Numbered from the stretch's first letter, positions 1-8,312 are shown. The stretch: DNA of 19,397 nucleotides from an uncultured Eubacteriales bacterium (GCA_958405585.1 CATYEP010000019.1:1-19397), one strand, 5' to 3'. The notes: generated from the letters alone by a model not told the origin. Program-made: numbers and translations.

Positions 1-797
1 CAGGGAAGGATTCCTTCACTGATCAGAAGGATGGATTTCAGACCACCGTGATCCGCGTTGGATGGTACGATTTTTCCGATTTTTTGTTTCAGAGGGGGGT
101 ATGCGTTTTCGGTGACATAAGGATGGCCGCACTCTAGAAGCATTTCGTAATCGTTCATATGATCGCCGAACGCAACGCAGTCTTTTTCGGAAAAGCCGAA
201 TTTCTGAAAAATAAAGCGCAGGGCATGTCCTTTATCGGCGTGTTTTTGAGAAATGTCGAGCCAATTGCCTCCGGACTGAATGATGCGAAGATAAGGGAGG
301 CGTCCGGGCAAAAATTTCATGCCGTTGTTTTCCGGGCCGTGGCAGTCGTAAACGGCGATTTTGCAGACCTTTTCGGTTTCGGCGACTTCTTTTAGATCGC
401 GTTTTGCGTTGGAAATATAGGAGGCGCGGACATACGTGAGGAACGGCTCTTCTTCCGTTTGGTAATAAGCGCAGTCGGGGGTGCATAGCAGGGGATGTGC
501 GTCGGGCACACAAGCAACTGCGTCGAGAGCGTCTAAGATGTCCTGTTTAGGCAGACTGTCGCAGCGCAAAAGATCGTCTTTATAGGAAACGATCGCTCCG
601 TTTTCCGCCATGATCAGGATTTTGTCCGAAACGGGTTCAAACATTTTTTTCAAAGCGGTGAGTTGTCTGCCGCTGGCAGGGCAGAACAGGATCCCCTGTG
701 CGGCGAGTTTTTCAATAGCCTGAAATATGCCTTCGGGCAATTTTCCTTCATTATCGAGAAGCGTTCCGTCCAGATCGCTGGCAATCAATTTGATCAT
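1..797 (-). CDS. Cof-type HAD superfamily phosphatase, 3' end cut by window edge
   Basis: The minus-strand frame opens with ATG at 797-795 and runs without a stop off the left edge, giving about 265 residues, so only a short C-terminal end is missing. Visible motifs are the HAD nucleophile motif I (SDLDGTLLD, residues 7-15), a motif-II-like CPASGRQ, a motif III lysine in HADKGHALR, and motif IV as GDHMNDYEML. The large insert between motifs II and III matches a C2-cap (Cof/YidA) enzyme. These cytoplasmic phosphatases act on sugar phosphates, nucleotides or flavin precursors; the exact substrate cannot be read here. The gene lies 69 nt downstream of the cardiolipin synthase stop on the same strand. 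Its ribosome binding site is weak (cgggac) and I found no convincing promoter in the gap, so read-through from the upstream operon is possible. The family call is firm; the substrate is unknown. Confidence 0.9.
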   Translation of the reverse strand, partial: MIKLIASDLDGTLLDNEGKLPEGIFQAIEKLAAQGILFCPASGRQLTALKKMFEPVSDKILIMAENGAIVSYKDDLLRCDSLPKQDILDALDAVACVPDAHPLLCTPDCAYYQTEEEPFLTYVRASYISNAKRDLKEVAETEKVCKIAVYDCHGPENNGMKFLPGRLPYLRIIQSGGNWLDISQKHADKGHALRFIFQKFGFSEKDCVAFGDHMNDYEMLLECGHPYVTENAYPPLKQKIGKIVPSNADHGGLKSILLISEGILP

Positions 798-866
798 TCG
801 TTGTTGTCCCGTTAAAATATATTGTTTTAAAAAATAGTAATACGTTTATCTGTTTTTGAAGCGAAA

Positions 867-2411
867 TTACATCAGCGGAGCAAAAATGCGCAGAATCGAA
901 CGATAGATCAGACTGTGCAGACTGCCTTTGATTTCTTTGGTATCTACCTGATGGCTCTGCAGACAGGTATCGATATAGTCATTGTAGAGCATTTTGCAAA
1001 CGCGCGGGTCAAAGAACAGGAGATCGCATTCGAAATGCATGTAGAAACTGCGGAAGTCCATGTTGGTCGAACCGATGATGCAGTATTTGTCGTCGCTTAC
1101 GATGCTTTTGGCGTGGATAAAACCTGGTGTATAGCGATAAATTTTGATACCTTCTTTCACAAGCTGCGAGTAAAAAGCTTTTGTGACTGCATAGACATAT
1201 TTTTTGTCCGGGATATGCGGGACGGTAATGCGTACGTCTACGCCTGAGCGGGCGGCTGTGACCAAAGCCCGCTGCATTTCTCCGTCGAGGATAAGATAGG
1301 GGGTATTGATATAAATGTATTTTTTAGCGTTGTAAATGATTTTCAGGTACAGGTTTTCGCAGACATTGGTGTTTTGTCCGTAGGGTGCGTCGCTGAATGC
1401 GATGCACGGGCAATCGCCTTCGGGTTCGCTCGTGAGGTATTTTGTGAAATCTTCGTTTTCATTGCGCAGCGACCAAAGCTGCAGGAACATGGCGCTGAAA
1501 TTTTGCACAACGCGCCCGCGCACCATGATGCCTGTATCTTTCCAGTGACCGAACGGGTGGGTTTCGTTAATATATTCGTCCGCGAGGTTGATCCCACCCG
1601 TAAACGCGGTTTTGCCGTCGATGACTGCGATTTTGCGGTGCGTGCGGTTATTCTGAGCGATGTCCAGAACGGGTCGGAAGGGATTGAAACACATACACTT
1701 GATGCCGCGCTTTTCGAGAACATCTGCGTAATTTCCGGGTACTTTGAGCATGGAACCGATGTCGTCGTAGATGAGGCGGACATCGACGCCGTTTTTTGCT
1801 TTATCTTCCAGGATCTCGAGTATGCTGTTGAGGAATTTTCCCGGTTCAATGACGAAATATTCCAGAAAAATATATTTTTCTGCTTTTTTAAGTTCTGACA
1901 GCAACTGAGCGGCATACGTCTCGCCGGTGGAGAAGTATTGATAATCCGTGCAGTCGGAAAGAGGCATGCCGGTGTGAACGGTGACATAATCGGCGCATTG
2001 TGCGGCAAAATCGTCGTTTTGGATACGTTTCCTGTCCGAATCGTCCTTTTCGGAATTTGCGTAGAGGCATTTGGCGCCGCGGAAACTGGCGGTGAGGATC
2101 AGCCTTCTGCGGCGGGGAAGTTTATGCCGCCGCAGCATGATATAGAGCAGGATTCCGATCGGGGGTAAAAGCAGGACGGGGAAGATCCAGGCGATCTTAT
2201 ATTCTGCGTTCATGTCGAGGTTGATGATATAAATGGCGGCGATGGCGTCTATGACGGTAAGGACAGCCGAATAGACGGCGTAACCTCCGTCGGGGAGCGC
2301 CATGGAAAAGAAGATGATCGCGCTGGGAACCAATGCGAGTTCAATCAATAATAAAATACAGACGAGCAAAAAATTGCTCGTCAGAAGTCTGAAAATTTTT
2401 CTTAATTTCAT
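867..2411 (-). CDS. cls: Cardiolipin synthase (phospholipase D superfamily)
   Basis: The 514-residue protein should condense two phosphatidylglycerols into cardiolipin and glycerol at the cytoplasmic membrane. Three hydrophobic segments at about 12-36, 45-64 and 72-93 form the N-terminal anchor with a PLDc_N-like region, followed by a basic stretch (RRHKLPRRRR). Two HKD motifs mark the paired PLD domains: H258-x-K260-x4-D265, and H433-x-K435-x4-D440 followed by GSTNMDFRS. Length and order fit bacterial ClsA-type enzymes. The ATG at 2411 is preceded by aaggaa five bases upstream, and the gene starts 14 bp after the stop of the dehydrogenase gene on the same strand, so the two are probably co-transcribed. 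No catalytic residue is missing. Confidence 0.95.
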   Translation of the reverse strand: MKLRKIFRLLTSNFLLVCILLLIELALVPSAIIFFSMALPDGGYAVYSAVLTVIDAIAAIYIINLDMNAEYKIAWIFPVLLLPPIGILLYIMLRRHKLPRRRRLILTASFRGAKCLYANSEKDDSDRKRIQNDDFAAQCADYVTVHTGMPLSDCTDYQYFSTGETYAAQLLSELKKAEKYIFLEYFVIEPGKFLNSILEILEDKAKNGVDVRLIYDDIGSMLKVPGNYADVLEKRGIKCMCFNPFRPVLDIAQNNRTHRKIAVIDGKTAFTGGINLADEYINETHPFGHWKDTGIMVRGRVVQNFSAMFLQLWSLRNENEDFTKYLTSEPEGDCPCIAFSDAPYGQNTNVCENLYLKIIYNAKKYIYINTPYLILDGEMQRALVTAARSGVDVRITVPHIPDKKYVYAVTKAFYSQLVKEGIKIYRYTPGFIHAKSIVSDDKYCIIGSTNMDFRSFYMHFECDLLFFDPRVCKMLYNDYIDTCLQSHQVDTKEIKGSLHSLIYRSILRIFAPLM

Positions 2412-2425
2412 AATTTTCCTTATAA

Positions 2426-3448
2426 TCAGGCAAGCATATTCAATACAGAAACGGGAACATTGTTTCCTTTTTCTGCTTCATCCGCCGCCGCGCCGAGCAC
2501 GGATTGCGCTTCGGAAACGGGTTTGATCTGCAGGTGCAGCGGAGCAATATTGACGGCTTTGTTGAGCAGAACGTTGATGGCCGTTGCAATATTGGAGTAA
2601 TCGTTGGCGACGGAGGTGAGCGTCAGCTGTTTGTCGAGAGCCGTTTTGATCTGTGCGGTAGTTTCGGGAAAACCGAATCCCGTATAGACGACCATGCCGC
2701 CGGGTGCAGTGGTATCAAACGGGATCGTCGGGGAGATGTTGTTATAGCTGCAATGCACGCTTGCGGCAGTCAGCCGTCCTCCCGTGATCCGCTCGACGGT
2801 TTCGAGCATATGTTCATCCGTTTTGACGGTATAATAGATCCCGCATTGCGCGGCGATGCGAAGCCGTTCTTCGTCGTTATCGATGAGAATGGGGACTGCC
2901 TGGTGGTAGATCAGAAGCTGTGCGATGATGTTGCCCAGTTCACCCGCTCCGAAAACGGCTATATGGGAGCCTTTGGAGATGTGAAGAAGATCGATGACGG
3001 CTTCACCGGTTGCCACGATCCCTGTAAAAAGCGCTTCTGTATCGGAAACACCGGGGGGAAGGGGAGAAAGGTTTTCCTCTTCGGTTACGACGAAATCGCG
3101 CATATATCCTTCGGCGTTTACGCCTGCGATTTGCATATTCCTGCAGGAATCGGAATCTCCCGTAAGGCAGCGTTCGCATTCGCCGCAGGGAATGGAATCA
3201 TGGATAAACACGCGGGTATTTTTTTCGACTTTGACGCAGGCAGAGCCGGCTTCACCGACGACGCCGACGGCAAATCTGCCGGGAACAAACGGGTATTTCG
3301 GCTTCGGGTTGCCTGTAAAAGCGCGAAGCTCCGTACCGGAAAGCAGAAGCTGCGTGACTTTGACCTTGGCTTGCGTGTCGCTCGTGAGATTGTCGGGTCT
3401 TTCTTCCGTCGTCAGGACTTTGGGAGAAAGAATTTTCCAGATCTTCAT
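2426..3448 (-). CDS. Zinc-type MDR dehydrogenase lacking the usual catalytic zinc ligands
   Basis: The 340-residue protein has the medium-chain dehydrogenase layout: a GroES-like catalytic domain (about 1-140) and a Rossmann nucleotide-binding domain with GAGELG at 167-172 and an acidic residue at D190, which suggests NAD(H) over NADP(H). The structural zinc lobe is complete: C88, C91, C94 and C102 with C-x2-C-x2-C-x7-C spacing. The catalytic zinc site is not. The usual Cys-Gly-Thr/Ser-Asp is S37-G38-T39-E40, and the usual Gly-His-Glu is G57-R58-F59. The fold is therefore an alcohol/polyol dehydrogenase type, but zinc-dependent alcohol oxidation by the standard mechanism is doubtful and the substrate is unknown. 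It is first in a two-gene operon with cls. ATG at 3448 is preceded by AAAAGGAG at 3460-3453. The family call is firm, the reaction open. Confidence 0.85.
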   Translation of the reverse strand: MKIWKILSPKVLTTEERPDNLTSDTQAKVKVTQLLLSGTELRAFTGNPKPKYPFVPGRFAVGVVGEAGSACVKVEKNTRVFIHDSIPCGECERCLTGDSDSCRNMQIAGVNAEGYMRDFVVTEEENLSPLPPGVSDTEALFTGIVATGEAVIDLLHISKGSHIAVFGAGELGNIIAQLLIYHQAVPILIDNDEERLRIAAQCGIYYTVKTDEHMLETVERITGGRLTAASVHCSYNNISPTIPFDTTAPGGMVVYTGFGFPETTAQIKTALDKQLTLTSVANDYSNIATAINVLLNKAVNIAPLHLQIKPVSEAQSVLGAAADEAEKGNNVPVSVLNMLA

Positions 3449-3464
3449 AGTACTCCTTTTCTTT

Positions 3465-3491
3465 CACGGAAAAAATCCGTACAATTCCGTG
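3465..3491 (-). other. Possible hairpins in the 5' leader of the dehydrogenase-cls operon
   Basis: CACGGAA (3465-3471) can pair with TTCCGTG (3485-3491). ACGGA (3466-3470) can instead pair with the nearer TCCGT (3476-3480), so the two helices exclude each other. Both lie between the promoter and the ribosome binding site. A regulatory role is only a suggestion. Confidence 0.3.
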
Positions 3492-3497
3492 TAAAGT

Positions 3498-3526
3498 ATT
3501 ATAATGCAAAGCGTTTAAATTTGCAA
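3498..3526 (-). promoter_or_regulatory. Sigma-A promoter for the dehydrogenase-cls operon
   Basis: Read on the minus strand, a -35 TTGCAA (3526-3521), a 17-bp spacer and a perfect -10 TATAAT (3503-3498) lie about 50 bp upstream of the dehydrogenase start. It is divergent from the rpmE promoter. Confidence 0.8.
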
Positions 3527-3696
3527 GCGAATCGCACCGAAAAAAAGCAGAAGGGACAGATCGGGTCGTAAAACGGCGAAAAGGGCGGGAAAGAATGGAC
3601 GAAACGGGTCGCGGAGCGGGAAAGGACGCCAAAAACTGCGGTTTGCGAGGCGGGCTGAAAAAGAAAAAATTTTTTCGGAAAGCGGTATAAATTGAT
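3527..3696. other. Spacer between divergent promoters, no feature recognised
   Basis: The divergent intergenic region (3449-3771) holds the two promoters and the leader listed separately. The 170 bases between the -35 boxes are rich in A and G on the plus strand. I see no gene, RNA or strong inverted repeat in them. Confidence 0.5.
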
Positions 3697-3725
3697 TTGA
3701 CTTGCATGGAAAAATAATATATAAT
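3697..3725 (+). promoter_or_regulatory. Sigma-A promoter for rpmE
   Basis: The -35 TTGACT (3697-3702), 17-bp spacer and perfect -10 TATAAT (3720-3725) lie about 45 bp upstream of the rpmE start. An AGAGGTG ribosome binding site follows just before the ATG. Confidence 0.88.
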
Positions 3726-3771
3726 GAATCAGCATCTTAGTGTAAGAAAGTAAGTACAGAGAGGTGAAAGC

Positions 3772-3975
3772 ATGAAACCCGATATACATCCCGATTATCA
3801 CGAAGCGACGGTGGTATGCGCGTGCGGCGCTACGTTCAAAACCGGAACGACTAAGAAAGGGGACACGATCAAAGTAGATATTTGCAGCAAGTGCCATCCC
3901 TTTTTCACCGGCAGACAGAAACTCGTAGATACAGGCGGCAGAGTCGATAAGTTTAAAAAAAGATACGGAATTTAG
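3772..3975 (+). CDS. rpmE: 50S ribosomal protein L31, zinc-binding (C+) type
   Basis: The 67-residue protein is full length for L31 and belongs to the large ribosomal subunit. It has the four cysteines of the zinc-binding form: C16 and C18 (CxC) and C38 and C41 (CxxC, in ICSKCHPFFTG). In species with two L31 types, this one is replaced by a cysteine-free paralogue when zinc is scarce; no such paralogue is in this window. It is driven by a near-consensus promoter and closed by an intrinsic terminator just after the stop, so it can be a single-gene unit even though yqhQ-prmC and prfA follow on the same strand. Confidence 0.97.
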   Translation: MKPDIHPDYHEATVVCACGATFKTGTTKKGDTIKVDICSKCHPFFTGRQKLVDTGGRVDKFKKRYGI

Positions 3976-3987
3976 TATTTGCGTTTT

Positions 3988-4026
3988 CAGCTCTAAGGGT
4001 TTGCTTGGGGCTGATTTTCTTTTTTT
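3988..4026 (+). terminator. Intrinsic terminator after rpmE
   Basis: A 10-bp stem (3988-3997 with 4004-4013, including three G-T wobbles), a six-base loop, and a T-rich tract at 4015-4026 broken by a single C begin 13 bases after the rpmE stop. Confidence 0.82.
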
Positions 4027-4048
4027 GCCGCGCGCATGCGCGCGCGGC
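4027..4048 (+). other. GC-only hairpin in front of the yqhQ-prmC ribosome binding site
   Basis: Nine all-G/C base pairs (4027-4035 with 4040-4048) close an ATGC loop, immediately after the T-tract of the rpmE terminator and nine bases before the GGAG at 4057-4060. No T-run follows on the plus strand, so it is unlikely to be a terminator. It could shape translation or stability of the downstream message. Confidence 0.5.
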
Positions 4049-4066
4049 GTACTTTCGGAGTGATAC

Positions 4067-5893
4067 ATGAGCAGGAAAAAGAAGAAGGACAGCAGAACAT
4101 ATATAGGCGGGCAGGCGGTTCTGGAAGGCGTGATGATGCGCGGCAAAACTGCATATGCGACGGCTGTGCGCGACCCTGAAGGGAATATTCAGGTGGAGAG
4201 CCGCAGGCTGAATTTATCCAAAGGCATGCGTATTGTATCGAAGATACCCTTGGTGCGCGGCGTGGTAAGTTTTGTAAGTTCCCTGGTCATGGGGAGCAAG
4301 ATCCTGATGCGCAGTGCGGAGGTGTACGGAGACGAAGGCGAGCCTTCCCGTTTTGAAAAATGGTGTGAAAGTAAACTGCACATCAACGTGATGGCGGCGG
4401 TATCGTTCATTGCCACGCTTTTGGGGATCGTGCTGGCGGTGGGGCTGTTTATAGTACTGCCGATTTTGCTGGCGGATCTTTTGGTGAGTTCCGGGACATG
4501 GTTGGTAAAATACAGTGTGGGTTATAATCTGATCCAGGGCTGTATTCGTCTGATCATTTTTATCCTTTATATTGTGGCGATCACGGCGATGAAGGATATA
4601 CGTCGCGTTTTTATGTATCACGGAGCGGAGCATAAGACGATCACGTGTTTTGAGAAAGGCATGGATCTGACGCCCGAGAATGCGAAGACGTGTTCGAGGA
4701 TCCATGACCGTTGCGGCACGACGTTTTTATTTCTGGTGATGGCGGTCAGTATCGTCGTGTTTTCTGTGGTGAACTGGGTGTGCGACGAATATCTGAATTT
4801 TTTCAGGTTCGGGAATGTAGTGAACTTTCTGATCCAGTTCGGAATAAAAATCTTATTTTTGCCTTTGGTGGCGGGGATATCGTACGAGGTATTGAAGTTG
4901 CTTGCGAAGTCGCAGAGCAAGATTTTACTGCCGATCAAGGCGCCGGGATTTGCGTTGCAGAAGCTGACGACGCGCGAACCGTCGGAAGATATGCTGGAGG
5001 TTGCGATTGCGGCATTCAAGAAAGTGTATGAAATGGACGCGGACGAGAAGATCGGCGAGACGGATTTCACGGTATCCAAAACGGTGAAGAAATATACGGA
5101 AGAGCTCAAGGCGTTGTTTGCGGAAAACGGGATTGATGAGAGCGATGCGGAGTGGCTGGTATCGGTCAAAACGGGCATCGCGCGCAGTGAGCTTGCCGGG
5201 TCGGATAAGATTTTGGTGCCCAGCCGTGTACGGGAATTGGACAAAATAGCGGGAGAGCGGCTGACGGGAAGACCGTTATGGTATATCCTGGGCGATACGG
5301 AATTTTACGGATATAAGATCAAGGTCGATGAGCGTGTATTGATACCGCGCCCTGAGACGGAGCTTATGACGGAGCAGGTATTGCGGACAGCGGAGCAGGG
5401 CGACAAGGTGCTGGATCTTTGCACGGGCAGCGGCTGTATTGCGATAGCGCTTGCGAAGAAAGGTGCAGAGAAAGAGCTGATCGTGACGGCTTCGGACATC
5501 AGTGCGGATGCGTTGGCGTTGGCGCAGGGGAATGCGAAGCGGAACGGAGCGGACATAAAATTTATTGAGAGCGATCTTCTGGAAGGAGTGCGCGGCAAGT
5601 TCAATATTATCGTGTGCAATCCGCCGTATATCAAAAGCGGAGACATACCGGGCCTGCAAAAAGAAGTGCAGTTTGAACCGAAGGGCGCGCTGGACGGAGG
5701 AGAAGACGGATTGGATTTTTACAGGCGGCTGGCAAAGGAAGCTCCGCGTCATCTGGTGAAGGGCGGTACGCTTTTCATGGAATGCGGGATCGGTCAGGCG
5801 CAGGAGATTGTCAAGCTCTTCAAAAAATTTGATTATACGATGGTATCGCGCGATTATAATGACGTAGAGCGTTTTGTGCGTGCGGTGCTGTAA
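4067..5893 (+). CDS. prmC: YqhQ (DUF1385) membrane protein fused to PrmC release-factor glutamine methyltransferase
   Basis: One uninterrupted 608-codon frame encodes two proteins that are usually separate. Residues 1 to about 322 are YqhQ/DUF1385: GGQAVLEGVMMRG near residue 14, hydrophobic segments at about 107-140, 155-175, 217-238 and 250-272, YHGAEHKTI at 184-192, and the C-terminal PGFALQKLTTREP. After a polar linker, residues about 340-608 are PrmC/HemK: RPETE at 428-432, the SAM loop DLCTGSGCIAIA at 450-461, and the NPPY catalytic motif at 518-521. PrmC N5-methylates the glutamine of the GGQ motif in release factors, using SAM. YqhQ's role is not established. The likely even number of membrane spans would leave the methyltransferase in the cytoplasm, as it must be. 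RF1, the substrate, is encoded 24 bp downstream. GGAG lies six bases before the ATG. I saw no strong internal ribosome binding site for a free PrmC. Confidence 0.93.
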   Translation: MSRKKKKDSRTYIGGQAVLEGVMMRGKTAYATAVRDPEGNIQVESRRLNLSKGMRIVSKIPLVRGVVSFVSSLVMGSKILMRSAEVYGDEGEPSRFEKWCESKLHINVMAAVSFIATLLGIVLAVGLFIVLPILLADLLVSSGTWLVKYSVGYNLIQGCIRLIIFILYIVAITAMKDIRRVFMYHGAEHKTITCFEKGMDLTPENAKTCSRIHDRCGTTFLFLVMAVSIVVFSVVNWVCDEYLNFFRFGNVVNFLIQFGIKILFLPLVAGISYEVLKLLAKSQSKILLPIKAPGFALQKLTTREPSEDMLEVAIAAFKKVYEMDADEKIGETDFTVSKTVKKYTEELKALFAENGIDESDAEWLVSVKTGIARSELAGSDKILVPSRVRELDKIAGERLTGRPLWYILGDTEFYGYKIKVDERVLIPRPETELMTEQVLRTAEQGDKVLDLCTGSGCIAIALAKKGAEKELIVTASDISADALALAQGNAKRNGADIKFIESDLLEGVRGKFNIIVCNPPYIKSGDIPGLQKEVQFEPKGALDGGEDGLDFYRRLAKEAPRHLVKGGTLFMECGIGQAQEIVKLFKKFDYTMVSRDYNDVERFVRAVL

Positions 5894-5917
5894 ACAAAAA
5901 CCGATACGGGACAGGAT

Positions 5918-6991
5918 ATGATCAAGAAGTTAGAAGATATATTGGAGAAATACAACAAACTTACGGAAGAGATGTCCGACCCGGCGGTGATCGCGCAGCC
6001 GGAAAAGTGGACGCAATGCGCGAAGGAACATTCGGACATAGCGGAGACGGCGGAAAAGTATCTCGAATACAGGAAAGTCGAGAAAGAGATGAACGAAGCG
6101 TTTGCGGCGGCGGAGACGGAAACGGACAAAGAGATGAAGGATATGCTGACGGAGGAGGGGTATGCGTGCAAGGAAAAACTTGCGGCGATCCACGACGAAT
6201 TGCGTATCCTGCTGTTGCCGAAGGACAAGAACGACGAGCGCAACGTAGTGATGGAGATACGCGGCGGAGCAGGCGGCGACGAAGCGAGCCTGTTTGCGGC
6301 GGATCTGTATAATATGTATTGCAGGTATGCGGAGTCGATACGCTGGAAGACGGAAGTGATCGACATGAGCGAAACGGAAGTGGGCGGCATGAAGGAAGTG
6401 GTGTTCACGGTTTCGGGAAAGGGCGTATACAGCAAGCTGAAATACGAAAGCGGCGTGCACCGCGTGCAGCGCGTGCCGGAGACGGAATCGCAGGGCAGGG
6501 TGCATACGTCCACGGTAACGGTGGCGGTGCTTCCCGAGCCGGAAGACGTGGAAGTGGAAATACTGGACAAAGACCTGAAGATCGACACCTATCGTTCGGG
6601 CGGAGCCGGCGGGCAGCATATTAACAAGACGGAGAGCTGTATCCGAATCACGCATTTGCCGACGGGGATCGTCGTTACTTGCCAGGATGAGCGTTCGCAG
6701 ATCAAGAACCGTGAGAAGGCGATGAAGGTTTTGAAGAGCCGCCTTTACGATTATTATAATTCGAAATACCAGAGCGACTATGCGGAGAACAGAAAAAGCC
6801 AGGTAGGGACGGGCGACCGCAGCGAGCGGATCCGAACGTATAATTTCCCGCAGAATCGTGTGACCGATCACAGGATCGGGCTGACTTTGTATTCGTTGGA
6901 CAGCTTCATGATGGGTGAGATCGGTGAAATGCTGGAAGCGCTTGCCATTGCCGACAGAGAAGCGCAGCTGTCTTCCTCGGAAGAGGAGTGA
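5918..6991 (+). CDS. prfA: Peptide chain release factor 1 (RF1)
   Basis: The 357-residue protein terminates translation at UAA and UAG codons on the ribosome. The tripeptide anticodon region PxT appears as P187-E188-T189 in VPETESQGRVHTS, the RF1 form (RF2 has SPF). The peptidyl-tRNA hydrolysis motif GGQ is at 231-233 in SGGAGGQHINKTES; its glutamine is the methylation target of PrmC, encoded immediately upstream. The length is normal for RF1. The ribosome binding site is poor (acagga directly before ATG), so translation is probably coupled to the upstream fusion gene 24 bp away. The region to the next gene (6992-7118) holds only a weak 5-bp hairpin (7000-7016) and no promoter I would defend. 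Confidence 0.97.
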   Translation: MIKKLEDILEKYNKLTEEMSDPAVIAQPEKWTQCAKEHSDIAETAEKYLEYRKVEKEMNEAFAAAETETDKEMKDMLTEEGYACKEKLAAIHDELRILLLPKDKNDERNVVMEIRGGAGGDEASLFAADLYNMYCRYAESIRWKTEVIDMSETEVGGMKEVVFTVSGKGVYSKLKYESGVHRVQRVPETESQGRVHTSTVTVAVLPEPEDVEVEILDKDLKIDTYRSGGAGGQHINKTESCIRITHLPTGIVVTCQDERSQIKNREKAMKVLKSRLYDYYNSKYQSDYAENRKSQVGTGDRSERIRTYNFPQNRVTDHRIGLTLYSLDSFMMGEIGEMLEALAIADREAQLSSSEEE

Positions 6992-7118
6992 GCAACGGAA
7001 TGCGGCGAAAACGCATATACGTTATATGGTTTTTGCTGCAAAATCTGTACTTTCGTACCGTATTTACGAGCGCGGGAGACCTTAAAACCAGATAAAAATT
7101 TATATGAGGTATATACTT

Positions 7119-8309
7119 ATGAACACGACGAAAAGGATTTCTTCCATTTCTCCTTCCCTGACGCTTGCGATCACGGCAAAAGCGAAAGCAATGAAAGCGG
7201 AAGGGAAGTCTGTCATCGGATTCGGGGCGGGCGAACCCGACTTCAATACGCCGCAGCATATTATCGATGCGGCCAAAGAAGCTTTGGACAAGGGGTGTAC
7301 AAAGTATACGCCTTCGTCGGGGTTGCCGCAGCTTCGTGCGAAGATCGCGGAAAAGTTTAAGGAAGAGCAGGGGCTCGAATACGAATCTTCGCAGATCATC
7401 GTATCATCGGGCGCAAAGCATTCCATATTCAATGCGATGTTTGCCCTGATCGAAGACGGGGACGAGGTTATCATTCCCGCGCCGTACTGGCTTACGTATC
7501 CGGAAGTGGTGAAAGTCTGCGGCGGTGTGAGCGTTTTTGTGAAAGGACACAAAGACAATCACTTCAAGATCACGCCGGAGGATCTGAAAAAGGCGATCAC
7601 GCCGAAAACGAAGATGCTTGTTTTTAATTCTCCGTCCAATCCTACGGGTGCGGTCTATACGGAAGAAGAGATCCGTGCGCTCGGTAAAGTAGTGGAAGAA
7701 GCGGGGATCTGGGTGCTTTCGGACGAAATTTATTCCAAACTCATTTATGACGGCGTAAAGCATTTTTCGATTGCGCAGGTCAGCGAGAAGGTGAAGGAGC
7801 ATACGGTCATCGTGAACGGCGTATCCAAGACGTATGCGATGACGGGTTGGAGAATCGGCTGGCTTGCGGCGCCGAAGGACGTGGCGAAGGCGATCGACTC
7901 GTTCCAGAGCCATGCGACGAGCAATCCTGCGAGCGTATCGCAGTATGCGACGCTTGCGGCGCTCAACGGCAGCGAAGAGGAATTGCAGAAGATGTGCGCG
8001 ATCTTCAATGACCGCAGGAAGTTCATGATCGAGCGCATCCATCAGATCGAGCATCTGGACTGCATCGAACCGGACGGCGCATTTTATATTATGCTGATCG
8101 TAAACAAATTGTACGGAAAGCGTTACAACGGCAGAAAGATCGGCGGATCTTTGGACGTAGCGGACATGCTTTTGGAGAAAGGCGTCGCGGTGGTTCCGGG
8201 AATCGCGTTCGGTGATGACGAATGTGTGCGTTTGTCGTACGCGATCTCGAAGGATGACATTGCGGAAGGGCTGAACCGGATCGAGCAATTTGTCAAGGAG
8301 GTGTTCTGA
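7119..8309 (+). CDS. Class I PLP-dependent aminotransferase, aspartate aminotransferase-like
   Basis: The 396-residue fold-type I enzyme probably transfers the amino group between aspartate and 2-oxoglutarate. Visible sites are the N-terminal GAGEPDF, YTPSSGLPQLR, N174 in SPSNPTG, D202 in LSDEIY, the Schiff-base lysine K237 in GVSKTYAMTGWRIGW, R245, and a C-terminal Arg in CVRLSYA for the substrate carboxylate. An in-frame ATG also occurs at 7104. GAGGT at 7107-7111 sits eight bases before the ATG at 7119 and inside the longer reading, so 7119 is the likelier start and gives the usual N-terminus. A strong AAGGAGG near its 3' end serves the next gene, three bases away. Substrate choice within the AspC/PatA group is inferred from overall similarity and context, not proven. 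Confidence 0.9.
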   Translation: MNTTKRISSISPSLTLAITAKAKAMKAEGKSVIGFGAGEPDFNTPQHIIDAAKEALDKGCTKYTPSSGLPQLRAKIAEKFKEEQGLEYESSQIIVSSGAKHSIFNAMFALIEDGDEVIIPAPYWLTYPEVVKVCGGVSVFVKGHKDNHFKITPEDLKKAITPKTKMLVFNSPSNPTGAVYTEEEIRALGKVVEEAGIWVLSDEIYSKLIYDGVKHFSIAQVSEKVKEHTVIVNGVSKTYAMTGWRIGWLAAPKDVAKAIDSFQSHATSNPASVSQYATLAALNGSEEELQKMCAIFNDRRKFMIERIHQIEHLDCIEPDGAFYIMLIVNKLYGKRYNGRKIGGSLDVADMLLEKGVAVVPGIAFGDDECVRLSYAISKDDIAEGLNRIEQFVKEVF

Positions 8310-8312
8310 TCC

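Noticed and set aside
2504..3571. A 355-codon plus-strand open frame opposite the MDR dehydrogenase
   Set aside because: The minus-strand reading has clear zinc-lobe and Rossmann motifs plus a promoter and ribosome binding site; this frame has none.
4027..4048. GC hairpin read as a rho-independent terminator
   Set aside because: The T-run is before it on the plus strand and no T-run follows; the terminator is the separate stem at 3988-4013.
7022..7064. Promoter before the aminotransferase (TTGCTG, 17-bp spacer, TACCGT)
   Set aside because: The -10 box matches consensus at only three positions; not strong enough to list.
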